Shown here in pieces: positions 55,644 to 64,000 of a stretch of 64,000 bases of DNA (positions within the stretch are counted from its first letter, which is position 1; the number at the start of each line of letters is the position of its first letter). The notes beneath the pieces are model-generated. The model ran no database searches. It had not been told where the DNA came from and saw only the letters and a list, made by a program, of their open reading frames with translations. A program made the translations under genes and the position numbers. The DNA is from Leptidea sinapis (taxonomy: Eukaryota; Arthropoda; Insecta; Lepidoptera; Pieridae), in contig NC_066290.1 in NCBI RefSeq assembly GCF_905404315.1, positions 12,089,453-12,153,452 of the forward strand, given 5' to 3'.

Positions 55644-55948
55644 CTTTGCCTACTATTATCTAAGGCTGTATGGTGTGCTTACCTTTGTTTACTATTATCT
55701 AGATATGTATGATCTACTTGTTTTTACCTTCTGTTTACTAGGATGTATAGTGTACTTGCCTTTGCCTCTATTACCGAGGCTGAATGGTGTATTTACCTTT
55801 GCCTTCTATTATCTAGGCTGAATGGTGTTCTTGTCGTTGTTAACTATTATCTAGTCTAGACTGTACAGTGTAATGTCTTTGCCTTCTTTTATATACGCTG
55901 TAAAGTGTACTTGATTTGCTTTACAATAATCAATGGCTGTATGGTGCC
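55644..55948. repeat. Degenerate minisatellite, about 8 units of ~38 bp
   Basis: Units start near 55644, 55683, 55728, 55761, 55798, 55836, 55878 and 55916. The consensus is roughly CTTTGCCTTCTATTATCTA, GGCTGTATGGTGTACTTAC. Unit length varies from about 33 to 45 bp and similarity is moderate. No longer frame is maintained across units, so it is non-coding. Confidence 0.75.
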
Positions 55949-56329
55949 TTTGCATTTACATTCTGAAGCCGAAAAAATGCGATAATTCGGATATTTTTAT
56001 CTGTCATTAAAAAGTTGTTGAACAGATAATCCGGACAATTTTTTTTTTCTTGGCTTATAAAAAACTGTTTTTGTGCATAAATATTCTTGTTTCGAGAATT
56101 AGCTAAGTTGTAAACAAGGATATTAACTGCTAATGTCAGCGGTCAAACGGTCAAGGATTGTTCTACATTCTGTTGTTTTGCTCTGCGCGAACTTTCAAAA
56201 TCATTACACAACCGAATTTTAAAATTCTGGCTTCTCACTGTAATATTATGGCGCGCAGGTTTGATCCATGAACTAAATCAATAAAGATTGCACTTATTGA
56301 AGCATATTGACAATCTTTCTACAACCTGC
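55949..56329. other. AT-rich spacer
   Basis: Nothing recognised. Confidence 0.45.
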
Positions 56330-56650
56330 AAACTGTGGGTTGGTTACTCATTAAATGCGGAGTAGGAGAACCAAAGTCGCCGACATAGCCTAAATGATTG
56401 CGAAACTGAAGTGGCAGTGGGAAGGGCACATAGTTCGACGGACAGATAGCCGTTGGGGCAGTAATGGTCTTGAATGGCGACCACGTACTAGAAGTCGCAA
56501 TGTTGGTAGGCCCCCCAAAAGATGGACCGACGATCTGATCAAAATCGACGGAATACGTTGGATGAGGACAGTGCAGGACCGTCCGTCCGCATCGTGGAGA
56601 TCTTTGGGGGAGGCCTTTGTCGAGAAGTGGACCTCTTCCGTCTGATATGA
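56330..56650 (+). pseudogene. RTE-type endonuclease-reverse transcriptase C-terminal tail
   Basis: An open frame of 83 codons (56394-56645) encodes the end of an RTE ORF: LKWQWEGHIVRRTDSRWG, LEWRPRTRSRNVGRPPKRWT, DDLIKIDGIRWMRTVQDR and WRSLGEAFVEKWTSSV, with its natural TGA stop. The reverse transcriptase itself is lost (5' truncation). It is the best-preserved of four RTE tails in the window. Confidence 0.8.
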
Positions 56651-56754
56651 TGACTGCTGGCGCTGCTTTAGCGTTCCAGTGCATCAGGAATATTCGCGGA
56701 GGCATGAAAAATTATGTTGCATCCTTGCTCACTCAAGTCTGCGGCAGCACCAAC

Positions 56755-56915
56755 TCTCCTGAGTGACTTTGCAGATCAGTGGGATTATAATCCGGCTTAG
56801 TTTGAAAGCGAAAAGTTGCTTGAAACGCAATGGATCTCGGCTATCTCCCTTTTTAACAAGATTATAGCCGTCATCTGAAAATCTGTCAATGACTGTACGT
56901 TTCAAACAATCGAGT
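56755..56915. mobile_element. TATGAAACG-type MITE, copy 3, left end lost
   Basis: Contains AATCCGGCTTAGTTTGAAAG and ends TCTGTCAATGACTGTACGTT/TCAAAC, matching the right end of copy 2. No left terminal repeat. A minus-strand frame through it is incidental. Confidence 0.6.
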
Positions 56916-56984
56916 GAATCGTTTTTTCTTAGCAAGGTTCGCTAGGCTGTTTGTTATACCTATGTGTGTGTTTTTTTTTAAATA

Positions 56985-57335
56985 CGACGACACGAATGAT
57001 GATTTAATAGTAATGGAGTGCCACTTAGTATTCTTGAAAACGATCTCTAGTTATGGATACATTGCTGTCACCGTTTAATGACAAGATCTTATCTATCCAT
57101 AGTTATGTCTAATATAGTTATAGTTCAATGCTTTATGTCGATAGGTTATTGAAATGTAAGTAAGCGTAAAAGGATATATTTGTCTTCCTCTAGTAAGTTA
57201 AACTAAGGATATATAGGTTATTGAAAACGGCTGTTGAGCGATAATAGGATTATACTCATTACTTTCAGACATAAATTGTTAAGTCTTAATAGCCCAGTAG
57301 TTACACTAGCTACGGTGCCCTTTAAACTGAAATTC
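56985..57335 (+). repeat. Interspersed repeat, family A, split by about 175 bp
   Basis: The first half (GTAATGGAGTGCCACTTAGT to AATGACAAGATCTTA, about 57009-57092) and second half (AGACATAAATTGTTAAGTCT to TGCCCTTTAAACTGAAA, about 57269-57334) are separated by unrelated DNA at about 57093-57268, probably a later insertion. Confidence 0.6.
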
Positions 57336-57349
57336 AAATTCATTCCTTT

Positions 57350-57492
57350 TTTTTATGGAATAGGAGGACAAACGAGCGTACGGGTCACCTGTTGTTAAGC
57401 GATCACCGCTCCCCACAATCTCTTGCAACAACAGAGGAATTACAGGAGCGTTGCCGGCCTTTAAGGAAGGTGTACGCTCTTTTTTTTCATTC
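57350..57492 (-). pseudogene. Family G LINE 3' end fragment
   Basis: The plus strand reads GGAATAGGAGGACAAACGAG, CGGGTCACCTGTTGTTAAGC and TTGCCGGCCTTTAAGGAAGG, the antisense of the LINE terminus also seen at 53775-53900. Confidence 0.7.
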
Positions 57493-57904
57493 CTTGATGA
57501 AATTCTAAACTCTTAATTAAAATTCTCGGAATAATTTTGACTAATTTGTTTTTTTAACTGTGTACAGAGTTGGAGACGGTTAAATATAAACTAGTTTGAA
57601 GTCAGCTGAAAAAACAGGTTAAGGACCTAACATAATTAACATATTATCAGGTGAAAACTTATGAAAAAAAATTTTGAATGAGAAATTAGAAACATGAATT
57701 GGGCTTTTTAAATTCCAGTTTTTATCACTCCACGGGGTGAACAAACTAAAGAAATACTTCATGTTGGCATGATATTTTTCAGTGTAGAAAAGGGCGTGTA
57801 TTCAAAGAACTAACGTTAGTAAAATAAATATACTATGAAAGTACTAACTACTCACATAATTGGCATGTTTTTGAAGTACAACTCCTTTAGGCGTGCCTTG
57901 CGGG
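57493..57904. other. AT-rich spacer
   Basis: Nothing recognised. Confidence 0.45.
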
Positions 57905-58520
57905 TAACTCTGAATATTTTTTGAAAAAAGTCAATTGAAACAATTTTTAACAATTATAATTTAATGTTTTGAAAAAATTGTTTCAAATTGCTCAGTAATA
58001 TTTTGATGAAAATCCTCAAGTGTATTTGTTTATTTAAGACTACTTTTGTAATAAATAAAAGATCTCAGTCTGACGTTATTAATTTCGACATTCCTTAATT
58101 GTTTTTCGTCTATTGGACAGGCAAAAGGTTCGAGCCCATACAGCCATATTCGTTAATATTCAATAACAACAATATATTAATATGTGTCATAATAATAATT
58201 TAATCTTCAATTTCTATTTATTTTTATTCAATTATTTATTATCTAATAACACGGCTTTAATTAAAGTAAGTATATAATGAATGGTATAAATTAAATCTTC
58301 TTGTCTTTCAACTTTTTAAGAATATCTGTTATATACTGGATGTCCTAGAATAAGTGGGACAAACAAGGGCAAACGAAAATAACATATTTTGTCTATGAGC
58401 TTTCAGATGAACAAAAAAAAGTATATATATATATATATATGTATGTATCTGTTAATTATTCCTTAAGTTAATAATAATTAAGTTTTACTTCAATCGCACC
58501 TAAAGATAACACGCACACAC
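57905..58520 (+). repeat. Family D, direct duplicate 1
   Basis: About 600 bp collinear with 61300-61880, starting AAAAAAGTCAATTGAAACAA and ending GATAACACGCACACACTTTT. Shared landmarks: GGACAGGCAAAAGGTTCGAG, CCCATACAGCCATATTCGTT and TAAGAATATCTGTTATATAC. A TA microsatellite lies at 58422-58442. AGGTTCGAGCCC resembles a pol III B box, but there is no matching A box. A family A copy follows directly. No coding. Confidence 0.85.
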
Positions 58521-58529
58521 TTTTTTTAG

Positions 58530-58795
58530 GACAATTAGGGACGATACGAGCTGTATGCAGTGCCGCTCAGGATTCTTGAAGAACCCAAAAATTCTGAGCG
58601 GCACTTCATTTGCGCTAGTCACCTTGAGACATAAGATGTCAAGTCACATTTACCCAGTTATTTCACTAGCTACGGCACCCTTCAGACTGAAACACAGTAA
58701 TGTTTACATTACTGCTACACGGCAGAAATAGGCGCTGTTGTGGTACCCATAATCTAGCCGGCAACCTGTGCGAAGGAGCTTCCAACTGGTAAAAT
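58530..58795 (+). repeat. Interspersed repeat, family A, near full length
   Basis: Contains the perfect central stem GTGCCGCTCAG (58560-58570) / CTGAGCGGCAC (58593-58603) and ends GGAGCTTCCAACTGGT. The beginning is shortened. Confidence 0.85.
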
Positions 58796-59399
58796 AGTGG
58801 ATACAGTCCTTTAGATGTCAGAATATACTCTCGGATTGAGTTGTATGCACCTGCGCACGCGCCCATCTGTCGAAGTCGTAACGAAAATAATTATTGTAAT
58901 CGATTCCTCAGTATAATGTCTACTTTACTTTATCACCGCACCAATTAATTTCTATTTGAAAGTTGGAAATACTTTAAATGGGAATAGATTTATGTTTTCA
59001 ATTAACTAGTGGGCACGGATTGATAGGTCTGTCTCGTGTGCAAGCGAATTTGGTCCTTGTTTTAAGGCAACTTTAGAATGGTTTTTTTATGTAACACCTT
59101 TTCGGAAAGTGCTTTGACACAATAGTGATTTGACAACTGGGTACGTTCAAATACAAGGGTGGAAGGATTGTATGATGATGCATTTATAATGTGTTTTTCG
59201 CATGTTTGAATATGGAATATTGTACGGGAAACGGTAATATATATAATGAAAACGGTCTTTGTTTGAGGCTCAATCACGCCTAAACCACTGATCGTATCCA
59301 CATGAAACTACCATCATTTGATGCGAAATTTATCCTAGATGGTTTATGGCTACATTATCAAATTCCTTAATTATAAATGCAACGTAAACAGGAACGACT
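58796..59399. other. Spacer
   Basis: No gene or clear repeat. Confidence 0.45.
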
Positions 59400-60155
59400 C
59401 GTCTTATATATAATATTCTACCGAACTCCTCCGAAACGTCTAAACCCATTTGTTTGAAAATTTGTGTGTATATCGGATAGGTCTGAGAATTGGCCAAAAT
59501 CTATTTCATACCCCTAAATGAAGGGTCACCCACAACTAAATACTTAATTTTATTTTCATTTTATTATGACTCAGCATTAAAAATACATAAAACTTCAAAT
59601 TTTCACCCGTCTACAATCAACGCCCATTTTTTATCGCGATTTTAATATTATTGTATTCCATCTACAGATACCTACGCAATAGGGTTGCAAGATGGCAATC
59701 GAATATAATGATTATTGTAGTACGATAAAATTTATGTACCTACCTACGATATATTTGGTAGGTCTGAGAATCGGTCGTCATCTATTTTTATTTTACCCCT
59801 AAACGATAATAATATTCCACATTAAACTTAGGATAGGACTCACCCCTAAATAATATATTTGTTTTATTTTTTGACATTTTTTTTTTATTATGATTCAGCA
59901 TTGAAAATAGATACAACTTAAAATTTTCACCTTTTCTACGATCTACAACTATTTTTGTATCGCGATTTTTATATTACCTACTCTGTTCTATCCACAAATC
60001 CGCTGTAGGGTTGCAAGATGGCAATCGAGTATTTTTAGTATGATATAATATTTGTTAGGTCTGAGAATCGGTTGCATCTAATTTTTATACACCAAATTTT
60101 TTTTTTAAATTACTTTACATGGCAATAAAACATTTGCTGCGTCAGCTAGTAATCT
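59400..60155 (-). repeat. Family P repeat with internal tandem duplication
   Basis: Begins with CGAACTCCTCCGAAACGTCT, the inverse of the end seen at 7620-7640. AGGTCTGAGAAT begins at 59479, 59760 and 60057, so units of 281 and 297 bp are repeated in tandem. Each carries TTAAAATTTTCACC-type and GCAAGATGGCAATCGA blocks. Ends GCGTCAGCTAGTAAT near 60150. Confidence 0.75.
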
Positions 60156-60174
60156 TAATATATATAAATTACGT

Positions 60175-60485
60175 GACACGTTGTTTGTCCGCGATGGACT
60201 CCTAAACTAATGAACGGATTTTAATGGGGATTACTTCATGGAGTGCAGTTTAGTCCAAATTGAGAGATAGGATAGTTTTTATTTCAAGTTGGGACCCATA
60301 ATTATATTTATTTCCAATATTTGTTTTGTATGGACATATTTTCTATTAGATAATTTAGTGACACACGGTTTGACGGTTCCGCTGTAAAACAATTTCATTA
60401 CAACAACAGGGAGCATATTTTACGAAATAATTCTTGATGTTATGAAATATTATTGACAGATTCATAAAAAAAAAATAGTATTTTA
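60175..60485 (+). repeat. Family P repeat, second type
   Basis: Inverse relative of 35421-35710: GACTCCTAAACTAATGAACG, GATTTTAATGGGGATTACTT, GTATGGACATATTTTCTAT and CACACGGTTTGACGGTTCC. Confidence 0.7.
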
Positions 60486-60659
60486 CTTATTATGTACAGT
60501 TAGTGTATTTATATGAAACCGCGGGCTGTGACTTTAAATAAATAACTAGCTAGTAATTACTTCATAAGATCTATTCCCACGAAATGTGTTATTAATGTTT
60601 GGCAAATGATTAAGGCTTCGAAGGGTGGTATTTATCAAAAGATCAACGGGTACTTAATA
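60486..60659. other. Spacer
   Basis: Nothing recognised. Confidence 0.4.
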
Positions 60660-60945
60660 GGAAATGTGGGATTGTGGCGAAGGGTCTACACCTGCATCAC
60701 GGCTGGCTGGCCAGGTCACACTCCGTCGATCATCATTTGGGGTGAGTGTAAATCTTTTAATGCGCATTCATTTACCCAAATTTGAGGTTTTCCAGTTAAC
60801 AGATAGTTTTAGTTGTACGACGATGGAGATTTGCACGGTTTTTGGAATGGAAAAGTAATAGGACTGGATACATCTGGATTCGAACCCGGGTCTTCTGCTT
60901 TCCGGGTCACACAATGTCCCATCTGAGCTATTATAGTCTTATCAT
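60660..60945 (-). repeat. tRNA-derived SINE, minus strand
   Basis: The minus strand carries pol III promoter boxes in tRNA spacing: A box TAGCTCAGATGGGA (near 60934-60921) and B box GGGTTCGAATCC (near 60882-60871). The segment between is tRNA-like, but the flanks do not form an acceptor stem, so it is a SINE head and not a tRNA gene. The body extends to about 60660. Confidence 0.65.
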
Positions 60946-61150
60946 AATGATTTGTGTTTCGCCTCTACACGAGGCATCCTCAGGACGTGTTGTCTCGCCA
61001 AAATCTGGCACGAGCTCGTGCCAAAGACAAATATTGGCGGAATTAACACTAAAGAAAACTCAAATCATTTGTATAATTATGGATTTCCGCAAAGTAGGCG
61101 TTACTTTGCGGAACTTTCGTTATTTCAATAAATTTTACTATAGTCTTGTA
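60946..61150 (+). repeat. SINE-like repeat, copy 2
   Basis: Shares ATATTGGCGGAATTAACACT and GGATTTCCGCAAAGTA with 37360-37440. The preceding GCCTCTACACGAGGCAT block is inverted relative to copy 1. GGCACGAGCTCGTGCC (61007-61022) is a perfect 16-bp palindrome at the inversion joint. Confidence 0.7.
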
Positions 61151-61299
61151 TATAGTGGCGAAATTTACCTTTGTGTTCTAATGTTATTGTAGCTGTTTCT
61201 TATTGAAACCCGGATAAAACTACGTTTTTTAAATTTAAACCTAACTAGATCGATTTCTCGCCCCGAAACTATCTGTATACTGACGTTAGTAGGTACCTC
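61151..61299. other. Spacer
   Basis: Nothing recognised. Confidence 0.4.
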
Positions 61300-61880
61300 C
61301 GGCAGAAAAAAGTCAATTGAAACAATTTTCAACCGCTATAAATTAATAGTTTAAAAAATAGTTTCAAATTGCTCAGTCATATATTATGAAAATCTACAAG
61401 TGTATTTGTTCATTTACGACTTCTTTGTATTATATAATAAATAAAAGTTGTTAGTCTGACGTTTGCGACATTCGTTAATTTTTCTTCGTCCATCGGACAG
61501 GCAAAAGGTCCGAGCCCATACAGCCATATTCGTTAATGTTCAATAACAACGTTATATTGATATGTGTGATATTAATAATTTAATTATTTTTATTCAATTA
61601 TTTATTAATAACACGGCTTTAATTAATGTAAGTATATATTTAATGGTATAAATGAAATCTTCAACGTCTTTCAATTTTTTAAGAATATCTGTTATATACT
61701 GGATTTCCTAGAATATATGGGACAAACAAGGGCAAATGAAAATAACATATTTTGTTTATGAGCTTTCAGATAAGCCAAAAAAAGTATATATATGTATCTG
61801 TTAATTAGGTACTCCTAAAGTTAATTATAATTTAGTTTTGCTTCAATCGCGCGTAAAGATAACACGCAAACACTTTTTTT
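61300..61880 (+). repeat. Family D, direct duplicate 2
   Basis: Collinear with 57905-58520 with many small differences. Starts AAAAAAGTCAATTGAAACAA and ends AACACGCAAACACTTTTTTT. The TA microsatellite is shorter here, and no family A copy follows. Confidence 0.85.
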
Positions 61881-63089
61881 TTATTTTACAGAGCCTAGTA
61901 TGGATTTAAAGTAAATTATTTCTAGTGTTTATAGTTGTCGATTATTTTACTGTATAAATTATAATGTTTATTTATGTACACGGTTTTAATATGAATTTCT
62001 TTGAAATTTTAATTTGTAAGTATTGTAAACTTCAGCAGATGTATTATCGTAATAATTGTAAGATATAAAAACATAGGAGAGAAATTGCTGAAATACTTTA
62101 TCTATGGTTGTTTTCACAGACTATGTTTGTTTTTTTTTTAATTAATCGTATGATCATGGGTGCCAGTCGTAATAATAAATCACTAAATTTGGATAATAAT
62201 TTTAAGTAGTATAAAGTTACTTACCTACTCTTACAAAAAATTAATACTCAATAGACGAAATGTAGTAGAGGTTGATATTTTTTTTTTTTTTTAAACTGCA
62301 TTCTGCATCAACTGTAGGTGAATTTGGATTATGTTAGATCTTACTTAGTATACCTACTTGACACATATTACCTATGTAATTTTAAATATTACCTATTGAT
62401 AAATCTTATTTTTTTACTACCTACTTTTAATTATATTCTGGTATTTTTTACCTGAGGTAAGGTAAAGGTAAGGTTACGGTTTTTGAATTACAATTTTAAA
62501 AAGTGATATAGGTTAAGATATCTTTATGTTAGTAATCGCGCAGGGTTCAATTGATAGTAGGGGAACACCTGTCGATTTCAGTCTGTACAAACAGGTAGGT
62601 AGCATATATTATATTTTATTCCCTTATCTACTAAAATAACCTTGATATCATTTATATGAAATTTAATATAATAATTTAATTTGTAATTGGCATAAATTAG
62701 AGGGTATTAAATTAATAAAATACGACTTTAGTATGCAAATTAGAAGAGTGTTTTGAATTTATATATCTACTATCAGATATGACTATCTATTAACATACCT
62801 ATAAATTGGTTGGTATATGTGTAGTGTAAATAGATAGGTATACCTACCTATAGATATCTATTTATTTCATACCTACCTTAAGGACCTAGGAGATAGGTTA
62901 ACAGGAGATAATTAAGTGAAAACTTTAAAACAAAAACAACAACTTCAAAAACCTTCGATATCAAAAAGTATATTTCGATAAAAAAACTTCCATGGTGGCG
63001 GTAGGTAGGTATATTGTAAAAATTATGAACAATTAAAATTTATTTTCTAGAAACTATTCAGTATACCTACCTACTTCCAGTACAAGATG
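61881..63089. other. AT-rich spacer
   Basis: Low complexity with TACCTACC strings; nothing recognised. Confidence 0.5.
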
Positions 63090-63945
63090 CGAGAGGTAGG
63101 ACGACCGGGGGGAGAGGGGGGGGGGACACTTGTCGACCAATCAGAGCTCATCTGTAGATGAGCAGCCAACGCCAGAACTTACCGCCAAAACTAGAGTTTT
63201 CATCCAAAAACTTCAGCATTTTGTTGATTTTTAAGACGTATTTAACTCGGCGCATATATTATTTATTAAATACAAATATATTTATAATTATTTCGCGATT
63301 AGATTCGTTGTGAAAAATTTCCTCCGATTTCGCCTATACGAGCATTGCACTCGGAAAATTATTTTAATTTTCCGCTAATATTTTCCTATTCTTTATATTA
63401 TCTAACAATGTTATTTATCGTTTTGTTTATTTCTAAAATATAAATATTAATGTTTTTATTTTATTTCGCCTAAAATCGGCTTCAACACATTGACATTAAT
63501 AAAATTAAAAATAATCAATTAATATTTCTAAATATCACTTAATATTATTTTACATGTCATTAAAAATTATGTTGATTTATTTTAAGTTAAGAAAGTTTAA
63601 TTAGAATAGTTTTAATGTGGGAAGGCGCTTCTGCGGGGGCCCGCCCAGTCGGCGGAATGGCTTCAAGTAATGTTCCGGTATCACAGGCTTCGAAAAATCA
63701 ACAGAAAATATTCCAAAACCACATGTTTTACCACCATCAGATAGGCGCAAGCCTGTTGATCAAAACCCATTAATAAATAATTAAAAATACTCAAATGAAA
63801 GTATAGGAAAATTACGCGAAATTTTCCGAGCGCATTATTTTGTTTTGACGGTTGGTACAACGTTTGTAAGGCATTACCAACCTATCCAAAGTTTACTTTA
63901 TAATTTGTTTAATATTTACTTTTGCCAATATGTAATTTAATAAAA
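63090..63945 (+). promoter_or_regulatory. Promoter and 5' UTR candidate upstream of the ATG at 63946
   Basis: A G-rich stretch (63107-63125) is followed by a CCAAT box inside ACCAATCAGAGC (CCAAT at 63137-63141) and a perfect hairpin CTCATCT-GT-AGATGAG (63147-63162). The rest is AT-rich with a complex segment at 63615-63770. A minimal upstream ATG-TAA (63930-63935) precedes the main start by 16 bp. The transcription start is not evident. Confidence 0.4.
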
Positions 63946-64000
63946 ATGGCGTCACCGGGAACTCAATGCTTTGTGAACAGTTCGCACGAAGTGTTGTGTA
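63946..64000 (+). CDS. 5' end of a host gene running off the window (unidentified)
   Basis: ATG at 63946 has a strong context (AAAA before, G after) and opens 18 codons to the edge: MASPGTQCFVNSSHEVLC. An in-frame TAA lies about 36 bp upstream, so this is the first ATG of its frame. The ...F-x(5)-E-VLC pattern recalls the start of chromo-barrel proteins of the MSL3/MRG15 type, where F-x-x-GE-x-VLC begins the domain, but the glycine is absent and 18 residues cannot decide. The product is left open. Confidence 0.5.
   Translation, partial: MASPGTQCFVNSSHEVLC

Noticed and set aside
56729..56935. A 68-codon minus-strand frame
   Set aside because: Runs through a MITE copy; not a gene.
58118..58141. 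A tRNA or SINE promoter in the family D duplicate
   Set aside because: Only a B-box-like word is present; no A box at the right distance.
60858..60945. A tRNA gene
   Set aside because: A and B boxes are present, but the flanks do not form an acceptor stem; a SINE head fits better.
1..64000. CRISPR array, prokaryotic operons or plasmid-type features
   Set aside because: No regular spacer-repeat array, no ribosome-binding-site-led gene strings; the content is eukaryotic repeats.
1..64000. Known conserved miRNAs (let-7, miR-100, miR-193, miR-184, bantam and similar)
   Set aside because: Read for their mature sequences by eye and none seen; a proper search could still find diverged ones.

Overview
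The window looks like nuclear DNA from an insect, most likely a moth or butterfly. It is AT-rich, has almost no host coding sequence, is full of degenerate interspersed repeats, carries many TACCTACC-type strings, and holds BEL/Pao, jockey-type, RTE-type and other non-LTR retrotransposon pieces of the kinds common in Lepidoptera. I found no bacterial-type operon, CRISPR array or rRNA. The only likely host gene is a 5' end that runs off the right edge (ATG at 63946).

Layout. 1-366 is a scrap of a non-LTR endonuclease. 366-7197 is a BEL/Pao LTR retrotransposon read on the minus strand: a 3'-truncated but open gag-pol (367-3771), a leader with a repeated motif, a primer-binding site matching the 3' end of tRNA-Phe, and a 5' LTR. 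A jockey-type element (4253-7050) has inserted into that LTR, flanked by a 9-bp duplication. 7.2-30 kb is AT-rich DNA with small transposons (a TATGAAACG family, a TCCGGA family, repeat families A and C, a foldback at 17.5-18.0 kb, a 20.5/24.2 kb inverted pair) and CpG-rich islands at 14.6-15.0 and 15.6-15.9 kb. 29.1-29.9 kb holds a cluster of bZIP-type sites. 30.86-31.66 kb is the strongest CpG island and contains a minus-strand ATG followed by a good splice donor. 31.7-35.1 kb is very AT-rich. 35-64 kb is dense in repeats: an hAT-like MITE with a duplication (35.1 kb), a PIF/Harbinger-like MITE with TAA duplications (43.0 kb), a P-element-like remnant with 8-bp duplications (45.1 kb), a broken jockey copy (51.5-52.9 kb), RTE and other LINE tails, a ~38-bp minisatellite (55.6 kb), a ~600-bp directly repeated segment (57.9 and 61.3 kb) and a tRNA-derived SINE (60.9 kb).

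How it fits together. Nothing here works as a multi-gene system. The order of events can be read in places: the BEL copy arrived, lost its 3' part next to a LINE scrap, and was later split by jockey. Both large reading frames are still open, so these insertions are fairly young, whereas most other repeats carry stops and frameshifts. CpG islands and bZIP-type clusters in otherwise empty DNA suggest an intergenic or intronic regulatory landscape. I did not find an undescribed biological system. The best leads are the 19-bp perfect hairpin at 50549-50595, the P-like element, the foldback at 17530-17961 and the candidate first exons at 31165-31255 and 63946. All family names come from recognising motifs by eye, not from a search.
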